Shown piece after piece: positions 8,414 through 15,275 of a stretch of DNA of 30,059 bases. The notes beneath the pieces are model-generated. The model had not been told where the DNA came from. It worked only from the letters and a program-made list of their open reading frames with translations, and did not search any database. Where the stretch lies: the NCBI GenBank assembly GCA_023409435.1, contig JAEYHP010000151.1, positions 1-30,059 on the forward strand. Direction: 5' to 3'. Made by a program: the position numbers and the translations under genes. Source of the DNA: Bacillota bacterium. GTDB lineage: Bacteria; Bacillota; Clostridia; Christensenellales; CAG-138. Positions within the stretch are counted from its first letter, which is position 1. The number at the start of each line of letters is the position of its first letter.

Positions 8414-8836
8414 TTATTCCAGAGAGAAGGATTCCGTCTTCAAATTACAGTAGTAGCGCCCGGCCTGGGCCGTGAATTTTAAAACGCAGTAATCCGGGTC
8501 GGTAACGCCCTTGGGATAATAGATGCTATCTCCCACTTGCCAGAGCTGCTTTTTGATCGCTTCGTCTTCGAGCACCTCCATTTTACCGGTAAACTGAACG
8601 CCCTCATACCGTATGAGCCCTTTGCGGCAGAAATAGACGCTTGCTTTGGAGCTAATGCGGTAATGGGCGACCCGCACCGACGACGTATTGGTGGAGAAGT
8701 AAAATTCCTTTCCATTCACAATCATTCTTGGCGCAAGCATCGCCTTGATGTTGGGGAACCCGTTCTCATCAACGGAACCAAGAAAAGCCACTTTCCGTCT
8801 CCGCACAAATGCTATTATATTCTTACTATCGGCCAT
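8414..8836 (-). CDS. Pyridoxamine 5'-phosphate oxidase-related FMN-binding protein
   Basis: A 140-residue protein of the PNPOx-like split-barrel superfamily. The visible pattern is VAFLGSVDENGFPNIKAM near the N-terminus, EFYFSTNTSSVRVAHY in the middle, then VYFCRKG and GVQFTGKMEVLED, which are the beta-barrel strands that bind FMN or a related flavin in this family. I chose the ATG at 8836 because AAAAAGGAGG lies 4-5 nt before it; an upstream extension to 8893 would overlap the preceding gene and is not needed. It lies 16 nt downstream of a small membrane-protein gene on the same strand, so the two are likely co-transcribed. Proteins of this type reduce or bind small substrates, and many are unassigned; I give no more exact function. 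Confidence 0.87.
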   Translation of the reverse strand: MADSKNIIAFVRRRKVAFLGSVDENGFPNIKAMLAPRMIVNGKEFYFSTNTSSVRVAHYRISSKASVYFCRKGLIRYEGVQFTGKMEVLEDEAIKKQLWQVGDSIYYPKGVTDPDYCVLKFTAQAGRYYCNLKTESFSLE

Positions 8837-8852
8837 ACTTCCTCCTTTTTGA

Positions 8853-9239
8853 TTACGATTCGTTTTTGGACACATCTTTTTCCCGGCGCACATTATGCTC
8901 GTTCATCTCCATGAAACAGAAAATCAGATTGGGAATCAGCAGCGTTCCCTCACGCAAATATAAGCTGATTTCGCCGCATTCCAACAGATAAAGTGTCAGG
9001 CAACCGGAAAGAACGGCCTGCATGACCCTCGGATATTTAATCACTTTGGCTCCCGCCCGGGCGGACCAGGAACGAAACTTGGAGGAAAACAAACAGATGA
9101 TCACCGGTATCGATGCCAGCCCAGGCAGAGCGTACCAGAATGTGACCTGCTGCACGGTTGAAATTTCAAAAAATCCAAACACATTATAAGCGATCAGCAG
9201 AAGCAACGTTATAATTTTTTTCACGATTTCCCACACCAT
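8853..9239 (-). CDS. Small multi-pass membrane protein of unknown function
   Basis: A 128-residue hydrophobic protein with about four membrane segments: residues 8-24, 33-50, about 72-90 and about 97-112, then a charged cytoplasmic tail (NEHNVRREKDVSKNES). I do not recognise the family. AAGGAG stands 7 nt before the ATG at 9239, which supports the start and shows it is a real gene. It is placed between the E2-type acyltransferase gene (73 nt upstream) and the FMN protein gene (16 nt downstream) on the same strand and is probably expressed with the latter. Confidence 0.7.
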   Translation of the reverse strand: MVWEIVKKIITLLLLIAYNVFGFFEISTVQQVTFWYALPGLASIPVIICLFSSKFRSWSARAGAKVIKYPRVMQAVLSGCLTLYLLECGEISLYLREGTLLIPNLIFCFMEMNEHNVRREKDVSKNES

Positions 9240-9312
9240 AAGTTCTCCTTTGCGTCTGGATGATACTTCTATTATCCATTATATAGAAGAGCTGTCCACT
9301 GTTTTTCTCTGT

Positions 9313-10116
9313 TCAATTGTTATCAATCCCGTACGCACCCGAAAGCATGGAATCCAGCCGGGCAATAAAGCGTGCGGCAGGCGCGCCGTCTATAACGTCG
9401 TGGTCGATCAGCACGGTCAAATACAAATGCTCCCGTATAACAATTTCCTCCCCTATGACCGCTGGCTTTTTGACGACTGCGCCCACCGCAAAACACAGCG
9501 GGTGTATGGCGGTGGGAATGAACCATCCGTCCGTCCGCCCGAACATACCCACGGATGTTATCATGACGGAGCCCATCAGCCGCTGCGCGGTATGCGGGCG
9601 AAGGAGGAACAGCTTCCAGATCATTCGGCGCAAAAAGCCGGGCAACGCGTAATACAGCTTAGTCCCGGCCTTTTTTAGCCCGCCGCCCAGGACGACCGTG
9701 GTGCCCTCCGCCTCCTCCTGCTGTGCATGGCGTATCTCACGTTGAATATCTTCGATTCCTTTTTGATCTGCCCCTCGTATCACCAACGGAAGAGGCACAG
9801 GCTGACCGTCCACCAGTTTTTCCACGGTAATGGAAACATCCACATCATCAAACAATATTCGTTTCCTGCTGCCGCGCGAAAGGTAGGCTGCGGCTTCAGG
9901 ATATTGCTTCACGGCGTCGGCGATGCATTTTGTCAGCCACGCCGTAAAGGATAACCCCCGCCCGCTCTGCTGCCTGAGCCTGCGCATGGCAAGCCGCGCT
10001 TCGGTCACATCGATTTCCAGAAGCGCCGCGATATGATGCCTCCTCTTCCCCAACTCACACACGTCTACCGTGGAAATCCGGCTATCCGGGAACGATGCGA
10101 TCCTAAAGCTGCTCAT
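9313..10116 (-). CDS. Free-standing 2-oxoacid dehydrogenase E2-type acyltransferase domain protein
   Basis: A 267-residue protein that corresponds to the catalytic domain of dihydrolipoyl acyltransferases, the same fold as chloramphenicol acetyltransferase. The active-site motif HxxxDG is present near the C-terminus in LIDHDVIDGAPAARF, and GLSFTAWLTKCIADAV, VDVSITVEKLVDGQPVPLPLV and SVMITSVGMFG match core strands of this family. Lipoyl and subunit-binding domains are absent, and no E1 or E3 genes are nearby, so it is not part of an ordinary dehydrogenase complex. A hydrophobic patch (KLYYALPGFLRRMIWKLFLL) in the middle may touch the membrane or a partner. AGAGGA precedes the ATG at 10116. It is divergent from a methyltransferase gene across a region with several palindromes. 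Substrate unknown. Confidence 0.82.
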   Translation of the reverse strand: MSSFRIASFPDSRISTVDVCELGKRRHHIAALLEIDVTEARLAMRRLRQQSGRGLSFTAWLTKCIADAVKQYPEAAAYLSRGSRKRILFDDVDVSITVEKLVDGQPVPLPLVIRGADQKGIEDIQREIRHAQQEEAEGTTVVLGGGLKKAGTKLYYALPGFLRRMIWKLFLLRPHTAQRLMGSVMITSVGMFGRTDGWFIPTAIHPLCFAVGAVVKKPAVIGEEIVIREHLYLTVLIDHDVIDGAPAARFIARLDSMLSGAYGIDNN

Positions 10117-10130
10117 TTTCTTCCTCTTTA

Positions 10131-10210
10131 TTAATCATAATTTAATCATGATTAATATAATCCAATACTATACGCATCGTCAAGAGGGAGTTACAATAAA
10201 ATTGTATTGG
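10131..10210. promoter_or_regulatory. Divergent regulatory region with several inverted repeats
   Basis: Between the acyltransferase and methyltransferase genes there is a perfect palindrome TTAATCATGATTAA (10142-10155) with a second TTAATCAT at 10131-10138, a TATAAT at 10156-10161, a pair CCAATAC (10162-10168) and GTATTGG (10204-10210), and TACAAT-AAA-ATTGTA (10192-10206). These look like binding sites for one or more dimeric regulators and promoters; no regulator gene adjoins. Confidence 0.5.
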
Positions 10211-10242
10211 AATGGCTTTTATATGTACAGGAGGAAAATGAA

Positions 10243-10845
10243 ATGTCTTTTGACGATGCTGCGCGCAACTGGGATACGCCGGAGCGGATGGAGCGCGCGC
10301 AAGCGCTTGCCGCCTCCATTTTGCATACGATCGGGAGCGCGCAAAAAACTGCCGCGCTGGAATTTGGCTACGGCACGGGACTACTTTCCTTTTTGCTGCG
10401 GGAGTATTTTGAAAGCGTTTACTGCGTGGATGCGTCCGAAGGGATGCTTGATGTGTTACGGCAGAAGATTGAAAAAGCCGGAGCAATTAATCTCATTCCT
10501 GCCAATACCGCATTGCTTGAAAAATCGAAGTTGTTTGGCACGTTTGACGTGATCTACAGTTCCATGGTGTTCCATCATATTATAGACGTTACAGCGCAGC
10601 TTCGCACACTGTATCCCCTGCTAAGGCCTAACGGTTTGCTCATTACAATCGATCTCGATCAAGAGGACGGCAGCTTCCACCGCGCGGAGCCGGACTTTCA
10701 CGGGCATAACGGGTTTGACCGTTTAGAACTTGCCAAACGGATGCAGGAAAGCGGCTTTTTTGATATACAGTTTGAAACGGCGTATGAAGGAATGAAGGGC
10801 GACCTTCCCTATTCCCTGTTTTTGTGCAGGGCGAAGAAGAACTAG
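10243..10845 (+). CDS. Class I SAM-dependent methyltransferase
   Basis: A 200-residue protein with a Rossmann-like methyltransferase core. Motif I is ALEFGYGTGLLSFLL at about residues 37-51 and the acidic residue that holds the ribose is in VYCVDASEGML at about 57-67; DVIYSSMVFHHI is the later motif IV region. It moves a methyl group from S-adenosylmethionine to an unknown acceptor. I chose ATG 10243 because AGGAGG lies 8 nt upstream and the family usually starts at about MSFDDAARNWD; the ATG at 10238 is out of frame. It is monocistronic and divergent to the E2-type acyltransferase, and may share control through the palindromes between them. Confidence 0.88.
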   Translation: MSFDDAARNWDTPERMERAQALAASILHTIGSAQKTAALEFGYGTGLLSFLLREYFESVYCVDASEGMLDVLRQKIEKAGAINLIPANTALLEKSKLFGTFDVIYSSMVFHHIIDVTAQLRTLYPLLRPNGLLITIDLDQEDGSFHRAEPDFHGHNGFDRLELAKRMQESGFFDIQFETAYEGMKGDLPYSLFLCRAKKN

Positions 10846-10864
10846 CTAAGGCGAATTGGCGGAA

Positions 10865-11077
10865 CTATCCCCTATGGCAGAACGCGCAGCAAACGGCGCA
10901 GCCGTCCGCATCCACAAAATGCTGCCCGGCCTCCGCAACCGCGGTGGAACAGCCCGTATGAAACCCCAAGTAAATAAATTTGGAAATACCCAGTTCCTGA
11001 GCGTGTGAAAGCGTATGGACTTCATGATGCAGACCAGGGTTTTTCGTTTGATCGCGGTTGACAATATACTGATCCAT
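10865..11077 (-). CDS. Small Cys-rich conserved protein
   Basis: A 70-residue protein starting MDQYIVNRDQTKNPGLHHEVHTL. It matches a widespread small-protein pattern: an N-terminal YIVN strand, an HEVH segment, LGFHTGCSTAVAEAGQH, and a terminal GCAVCCAFCHRG. Five Cys and several His residues near the end could hold a metal ion. The family has no assigned function that I know. AGGAGG lies 7 nt before the ATG at 11077. The gene is convergent with the methyltransferase gene and 19 nt from it. Confidence 0.75.
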   Translation of the reverse strand: MDQYIVNRDQTKNPGLHHEVHTLSHAQELGISKFIYLGFHTGCSTAVAEAGQHFVDADGCAVCCAFCHRG

Positions 11078-11281
11078 TCACATTCCTCCTCTGAATAGTT
11101 ATGAAGCATTGTTTCAATGAGAGATTCTGGATTGGCGAAAGTTGGCTTGCAAGGAGCAAAGTCGGCCGTCAAGGCAGCGCGCCGAATAAAATCAGTGGTT
11201 TCCTTAGGTATTCCGTATATTTTCAACTCAAGGATAGCATGTGAGGGGTATGCAGTCAACAAAAAGCGCCATAGATCGGGG
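11078..11281 (-). pseudogene. Possible remnant of an unknown gene (no start, no stop of its own)
   Basis: On the minus strand this stretch reads YPDLWRFLLTAYPSHAILEL, then IYGIPKETTDFIRRAALTAD, PCKPTFANPESLIETML and HNYSEEE, which looks like coding sequence in composition. It has no start codon with a ribosome binding site (the frame opens within the terminator at 11285-11314) and runs out of frame into the Cys-rich gene. I do not recognise it. It may be the tail of a decayed gene or a chance frame. Confidence 0.3.
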
Positions 11282-11286
11282 TACAA

Positions 11287-11314
11287 AAGAGCCTTGCCTT
11301 TTAGCAAGACTCTT
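11287..11314 (-). terminator. Rho-independent terminator downstream of motB
   Basis: AAGAG-C-CTTGC (11287-11297) pairs with GCAAG-A-CTCTT (11304-11314), one mismatch, 6-nt loop. Read on the minus strand the stem is followed by TTTTGT. It lies 57 nt past the motB stop. Confidence 0.65.
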
Positions 11315-11370
11315 GCCGAATAACTAAAAATGGCGGTGCAATACGAGCACCAATTGGGGAAAGACCGGCT

Positions 11371-12087
11371 TTAATCATTCCCCGTCTCAATCACGAAATC
11401 CACGCGCCTGTTTTGCGCTCTTCCGGCCTCTGTTTCATTATCGGCGATCGGATAGAATTCGCTGTAGCCAACCGCAGAAAACTTTTTGGAGCCGAGTGAA
11501 GATATCTCCAGGAGGCGCTTGAGAACGTTAACCGCTCTGGCTGTGGACAGCTCCCAATTGGAAGCAAATTGCTGGGTTTTGATAGGCCGATCATCGGTAT
11601 GGCCCTCGATCCGGACCATCTCAATTAAGTCCCCGTACTCAGTCAGTATTGTGGAGACGCTTGCGAGCACCCCTTCAGATTCGGGATTGATTTTCGCCTG
11701 AGCAGGTTCAAAGAGAGCTGAATCCGCCACGCGCAGCACAACCACATCGTTTCCTTTTTTCGAGACGCTCAGTTGCTTGGAAAGCCCGTTTTCGGTGATG
11801 TAGGTTTGCAATTCTTCATAGAAACTATTGAACCGCTCCGGAGGAGGCGCTACGCCCTGTTCGTTTTGAGCCTCCTCCTCTTCCGCGGATGCAGCGGCGA
11901 CAATTGCCGCCTGGTTTTCCCTGTCCTTTGCGGCTTTCGTCGCTGTACTGGCATGAAACATCATGGCAAACGAAAAAAGTATGACAAATATTGCAAGCAG
12001 ATCCGTCATCATGTCGCTGTAGCTGGTCAGCCAGGCGGGCGCTTCTTCATCTACGGAATCTTCTTCCATTTCATCAAAATCATCCAT
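11371..12087 (-). CDS. motB: Flagellar motor stator protein MotB
   Basis: A 238-residue stator subunit. The N-terminus has the membrane segment with the key proton-carrying Asp in SYSDMMTDLL (Asp25), then an acidic, Ala-rich linker, and a C-terminal OmpA-like peptidoglycan-binding domain with GHTDDRPI, NWELSTARAVNVL and GRAQNRRVDFVI. It forms the ion channel of the flagellar motor with MotA and ties it to the cell wall. The gene is 9 nt downstream of motA, with AGAGGTGA before its ATG; the two are one operon. It ends before a terminator. No other flagellar genes are in the window. The conserved Asp suggests a proton or sodium motor; which ion cannot be decided here. Confidence 0.93.
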   Translation of the reverse strand: MDDFDEMEEDSVDEEAPAWLTSYSDMMTDLLAIFVILFSFAMMFHASTATKAAKDRENQAAIVAAASAEEEEAQNEQGVAPPPERFNSFYEELQTYITENGLSKQLSVSKKGNDVVVLRVADSALFEPAQAKINPESEGVLASVSTILTEYGDLIEMVRIEGHTDDRPIKTQQFASNWELSTARAVNVLKRLLEISSLGSKKFSAVGYSEFYPIADNETEAGRAQNRRVDFVIETGND

Positions 12088-12096
12088 ACCAGCTAA

Positions 12097-12948
12097 TCAC
12101 CTCTTTTGCGTGTTTATGTTGAGCACCTTGCTTGAGGCGTCCAATCCGGACGTATAATGCTGCTGCCCTTTCTTCATACCCCTGAGCTCTGCCTTGGTTA
12201 AATAGGCCGTAAGGGTTTCTATGATCATCCTTGGGTTTTGCTTCTCCTCAATGGCTAAGAGACCTTCAAGTAAAAGCTCTTTCCTCGTCATCTCCTCCGC
12301 GCTCAGGGAACGCAGCCTTTTGGACATCGGTCCAAATATCACATAAGCCAAAAAAGCGCCGTAGAAGGATGTAACCAACTCTATGGCCATCAAAGGCCCC
12401 AGCTTAGTTGGATCGTCCAGGTTTTGCAGCATGGGGATAAGGCCGATATACGTCCCCAGCAGACCCAATGACGGCGCCGTAGCCGCTATCATTTCGATCA
12501 TTTGGCAACCCTGCTGGTGCCTTTTGCGGGTACGGTATATCTCCCTCTGCATAGTCGTTTTGAGAAAATCCCTCTCTGCGCCGTCTACCAAAAGCATGAT
12601 GCCTTTTTTCAGAAACTCGTCTTTCGTATATTTATCGATCGAGTCTTCCAGTTTCAGCACGCCGTCTTTTCTGACCGTATTGCTGAGCGTCACGATGGTT
12701 TGGATATCTTTGTCCAGATTATTATTTTCCTTGGTAAACGACTTCTTCATCACTGCCCCAAGGGTTTTCAGCCTTTTCACAGGGAAGGCAACAACCATGG
12801 CGCCGGTTGTGCCGCCTACTGTGATGAATACCGAAGGCCAGTTCAAAAATGAGCTAAAATTCCCCGATAACGTAATGGAACATATGATACACGTGATTCC
12901 GATCGCAAAACCGATCAGCGTTGATATTGCTGACCTGAATTTAAACAT
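12097..12948 (-). CDS. motA: Flagellar motor stator protein MotA
   Basis: A 283-residue membrane protein with four segments: about 7-26 and 32-56 at the N-terminus, a cytoplasmic loop of about 100 residues (including AERDFLKTTMQREI), and about 152-172 and 184-206, followed by a charged cytoplasmic tail. The segment AATAPSLGLLGTYIGLIPML carries the conserved Pro that couples ion flow to torque in MotA proteins. GGAGG lies 6 nt before the ATG at 12948. It is the first gene of a motA-motB operon, and a SigD-like promoter lies 35-61 nt upstream. Confidence 0.93.
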   Translation of the reverse strand: MFKFRSAISTLIGFAIGITCIICSITLSGNFSSFLNWPSVFITVGGTTGAMVVAFPVKRLKTLGAVMKKSFTKENNNLDKDIQTIVTLSNTVRKDGVLKLEDSIDKYTKDEFLKKGIMLLVDGAERDFLKTTMQREIYRTRKRHQQGCQMIEMIAATAPSLGLLGTYIGLIPMLQNLDDPTKLGPLMAIELVTSFYGAFLAYVIFGPMSKRLRSLSAEEMTRKELLLEGLLAIEEKQNPRMIIETLTAYLTKAELRGMKKGQQHYTSGLDASSKVLNINTQKR

Positions 12949-12982
12949 CTGTGACCTCCATACCCATACATATGGGCTCTAT

Positions 12983-13009
12983 ATATCAAAGATTATTTTC
13001 AAGAACTTA
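12983..13009 (-). promoter_or_regulatory. Candidate SigD (FliA-type) promoter of motAB
   Basis: On the minus strand TAAG (13009-13006), 15 nt, then TTTGATAT (12990-12983). The SigD consensus is TAAA-N15-GCCGATAT; three of four and five of eight positions agree, including GATAT. A palindrome CCCATA-CA-TATGGG (12963-12976) lies between it and the ribosome binding site. Confidence 0.5.
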
Positions 13010-13166
13010 CTTCTACGAACGGACTGCCCCATCCTTACTCCCACATAAAAACGGTTCCATTCGTTCATATCCGATTCAGGCTATTTTCGCTTTTCCCACC
13101 AAATATCGTATGTTTTGAGATGAAGTTTATAGAAAACAAAAAATAAATTTATGCAACAGGGCCCAT

Positions 13167-13715
13167 TTATAATGGGAATACCCGATCCATCTCCTGTATC
13201 AATTGATCCGAAGACAACGTTCCATCCAAAACAATATGCTTGCAGGGGATGCGTTTGGCCCATTCGTCGTGCATCGCTTTGCTCCGCATAAAAATATCGC
13301 CATCATCATATTCCCCTGCCCATTGAATGAATTTCAGATGTTCCTCATACATGTCGCCACCGATGCAAACGCGTTCGCCGAAGCGCTCATACTCTCTTCT
13401 TTTCAATCGCTCAATCCGCAATTCTTTTGGGACACCCAGTCTGACCACCAAATCAAATAATGAAATAATCGCATCACCCCACCCGCATAAAGAACCGCTG
13501 ATTACAACCTTTCCTGCCTTCTTTATATCGCGGCGAAGTAATTCCAATCGTTCTTCAACAGGCCGTTTTTGGACAAAAGGAGGATTTGTCGGCAGCCAAA
13601 AATAATCATCCGTATCAAGATGCGTATAGTCGTATTTGTTTTTAATCGCTCTTGCCAATGTGGATGTGCCGGAACCTGACGCGCCGTAAATATGTATGAT
13701 TGCCATTTGCTCCAT
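13167..13715 (-). CDS. P-loop kinase-like protein (adenylate-kinase-like AAA family)
   Basis: A 182-residue protein with a Walker A loop GASGSGTSTLA near residue 11, followed by THLDTDDYFW, and VVISGSLCGWGD in the middle, as in the adenylate-kinase-like P-loop proteins that phosphorylate small molecules. Such proteins are often named 'topology modulation' or 'AAA' proteins and few have known substrates. The ATG at 13715 is a reasonable start; one nine bases downstream (13706) has GGAG only 3 nt before it. Its neighbours are motA and a repeat region, neither of which hints at its substrate. A short hairpin (13162-13176) overlaps the stop codon. Confidence 0.75.
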   Translation of the reverse strand: MEQMAIIHIYGASGSGTSTLARAIKNKYDYTHLDTDDYFWLPTNPPFVQKRPVEERLELLRRDIKKAGKVVISGSLCGWGDAIISLFDLVVRLGVPKELRIERLKRREYERFGERVCIGGDMYEEHLKFIQWAGEYDDGDIFMRSKAMHDEWAKRIPCKHIVLDGTLSSDQLIQEMDRVFPL

Positions 13716-13773
13716 CCAATCGAGTTTTTGTTATCATATAATATCTAATACTAGAATTGGAATCTATGCTTTT

Positions 13774-13960
13774 TAGCGGCAGTGGGATTTTATTTCGGCC
13801 CATCGGCAGGCGCGCCTGCGACGGCCCGACGCCTATTGCCCGAAGGTGTCTCCCGCCAAAGGCCACTCCGTGCTGCGCTCGTCACGCCCAGGCACAAATC
13901 CTAGCCGCCAAGCGCTTCGTCGTAAATTTTGCCGGGTTAAACCCTCCCCTCGGTGCCGCC
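13774..13960 (-). repeat. Divergent copy D of the tRNA-Met-associated repeat
   Basis: TAGCGGCAGTGGGAT (13774-13788) is close to the 3' end of the tRNA-Met gene in this window, and the run that follows (TTTCGGCCCATCGGCAGGC, then ACTCCGTGCTGCGCTCGTCA at 13864-13883) is close to the repeat unit at 15087-15230. It has lost the central hairpin. It lies in the 320-bp gap between the kinase gene and the molybdopterin protein gene, and I see no gene in that gap. Confidence 0.65.
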
Positions 13961-14035
13961 GGAGTGCACGCTAATAGAGCGCGTAATTTCTATATCATTT
14001 CACAATTGCTTGCCGCTTAAGAGGGCGTCCAACAT

Positions 14036-14713
14036 TTAAGACTCCAGATTTGCTTCGTTGCTGTATCCGCGCTGCTCCCAATATCCTTTGTAATCCGGAT
14101 CATCGGAAAGCTCTATGCCGTTCACCCAACGCGCCCATTTATAACCCAGCTTATCTTCCGCCACAACGATAAAAGGGTATCCCATTTCCGGCGGCAACTC
14201 CAGCCCGTTCGCATCGTAAGCCAATATCAAGTCCCTGTCCATGACGGTTTGCAGCGGAAGAGATGTGGTATAGCCGTCCACGGCATGGAATATGACTGTG
14301 ACCGCTTCCGGGTTGGGCTCGGCCATACCGATGATTTCCATGATGCGCACACCTTCCCACAGTATGGTAGCCTCCCAGCCTTCCACACAGTGCAGCGTAA
14401 TCTTCCGTTCATAGGGCGTTAAGGCACGCACCTCATTATATTGCAGTTGCAGCGGCTTTTTCACCAGGCCGGTGACTTCAAGCTGATAGTCTTCAATGTC
14501 AACCGTCTGTATGCCGCTGATGGAATTATCGCGCGGGCCGACCGCAGGGTCGAGCCTTGCGCCCTTATATTCCCTGACTTCACCTTCCCTGTATCTTGCT
14601 TCGGTGGCTGCGGATACCGCGTCCGTTTGCCCGGTGGCTGAATCATTATTGCTTGGGTTGCATCCGCCCAGCACAAATAAAAGTGCTATGATGAGCGGTA
14701 AAACTTTTTTCAT
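14036..14713 (-). CDS. Secreted molybdopterin-binding oxidoreductase (sulfite-oxidase fold) lipoprotein
   Basis: A 225-residue protein. The N-terminus MKKVLPLIIALLFVLGGC is a lipoprotein signal with lipobox LGGC (Cys18). The rest is a single oxidoreductase molybdopterin-binding domain: LQLQYNEVRAL, then ITLHCVEGWEATILWEGVRI with the Cys that binds molybdenum in this family, FHAVDGYTTSLP and DKLGYKWARWVNGIEL. The dimerisation domain of eukaryotic sulfite oxidases is missing, as in MsrP/YedY-like proteins. I chose ATG 14713 because AAAGGAG precedes it; the frame extends to 14770 but those residues do not look like part of the signal. It has no b-type cytochrome partner next to it and no cofactor genes nearby. 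It lies between direct repeats derived from a tRNA 3' end (13774 and 14947). Fold is firm; substrate unknown. Confidence 0.87.
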   Translation of the reverse strand: MKKVLPLIIALLFVLGGCNPSNNDSATGQTDAVSAATEARYREGEVREYKGARLDPAVGPRDNSISGIQTVDIEDYQLEVTGLVKKPLQLQYNEVRALTPYERKITLHCVEGWEATILWEGVRIMEIIGMAEPNPEAVTVIFHAVDGYTTSLPLQTVMDRDLILAYDANGLELPPEMGYPFIVVAEDKLGYKWARWVNGIELSDDPDYKGYWEQRGYSNEANLES

Positions 14714-14789
14714 ATGCAATGCTCCTTTCTGCCCGCAGGTAACATTTATATAGAAAAAGCTTCCTTTCATGTGACTGTCCCACGGTACA

Positions 14790-14814
14790 ATTATACCTGA
14801 ATCGCTTTAAGCGA
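14790..14814 (-). promoter_or_regulatory. Promoter region of the molybdopterin lipoprotein gene
   Basis: A TATAAT -10 (14795-14790 on the minus strand) lies 76 nt before the start codon. Just upstream, TCGCTT-T-AAGCGA (14802-14814) is a perfect palindrome in the -35 area, a possible operator. No good -35 hexamer is seen. Confidence 0.45.
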
Positions 14815-14833
14815 AACGTAACTCCCGACTTAT

Positions 14834-14946
14834 CTTAGTGGAGCATAGAAGAGCATTCCGTGCGCATTACCTGCCGCGCGAAATCTTGGCCGTTAAAATC
14901 GCTCCACCGGAGCGATTTCTTAACGCGGCTCCGAATTTTATCAATA
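14834..14946 (-). repeat. Repeat unit A (leftmost, partial)
   Basis: A partial unit of the tandem array. It has the same perfect hairpin AAATCGCTCC-ACC-GGAGCGATTT at 14896-14918, followed by ACGCGGCTCCGAAT like the other units, but its left half has drifted. Confidence 0.7.
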
Positions 14947-15086
14947 TAGCGGCGGTGAGATTCGATTTTGGCCTATCGGCATCATGCTTCCGCTCCGCGG
15001 TACGCATTTCGCCTAGGCACGAAATCCCGGCTGCTAAAATCGCTCCACCGGAGCGATTTCTTCACGCGGCTTCGAATTCTCCCATA
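14947..15086 (-). repeat. Repeat unit B, 140 bp, with tRNA-Met 3' end
   Basis: It opens (on the plus strand) with TAGCGGCGGTGAGATTCGA (14947-14965), one mismatch from the 3' end of the tRNA-Met gene, and carries the hairpin AAATCGCTCC-ACC-GGAGCGATTT at 15037-15059. The next unit begins 140 bp later. Confidence 0.85.
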
Positions 15087-15230
15087 TAGCGGCGGTGGGA
15101 TTCGATTTCGGCCATCGGCAGGCCGAGCTTCCACTCCGTGGTGCGCTCGTCACGCCTAGGCTCGAAATCCCGGCCGCTAAAATCGCTCCACCGGAGCGAT
15201 TTCTTCACGCGGCTTCGAATCCCTTCATTA
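15087..15230 (-). repeat. Repeat unit C, 144 bp, with tRNA-Met 3' end
   Basis: It opens with TAGCGGCGGTGGGATTCGA (15087-15105), identical to 15276-15294 in the tRNA-Met gene, and carries the hairpin at 15180-15202. The GCCGC/GCGGC pair outside the hairpin extends the stem. It ends next to the tRNA terminator. Confidence 0.88.
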
Positions 15231-15275
15231 CCAAAATAAAATGGGTACCCTTGCAGGGTACCCATTTTATTTTGG
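15231..15275 (-). terminator. Terminator of the tRNA operon, overlapping the tRNA-Met CCA
   Basis: A perfect 20-bp inverted repeat: left arm 15231-15250, loop TTGCA (15251-15255), right arm 15256-15275. On the minus strand it starts at the CCA end of tRNA-Met and ends in TATTTTGG. The encoded CCA is part of the stem. Confidence 0.9.

Noticed and set aside
14834..15230. CRISPR array
   Set aside because: Units of about 140 bp with drifting flanks, no short regular spacers and no cas genes.
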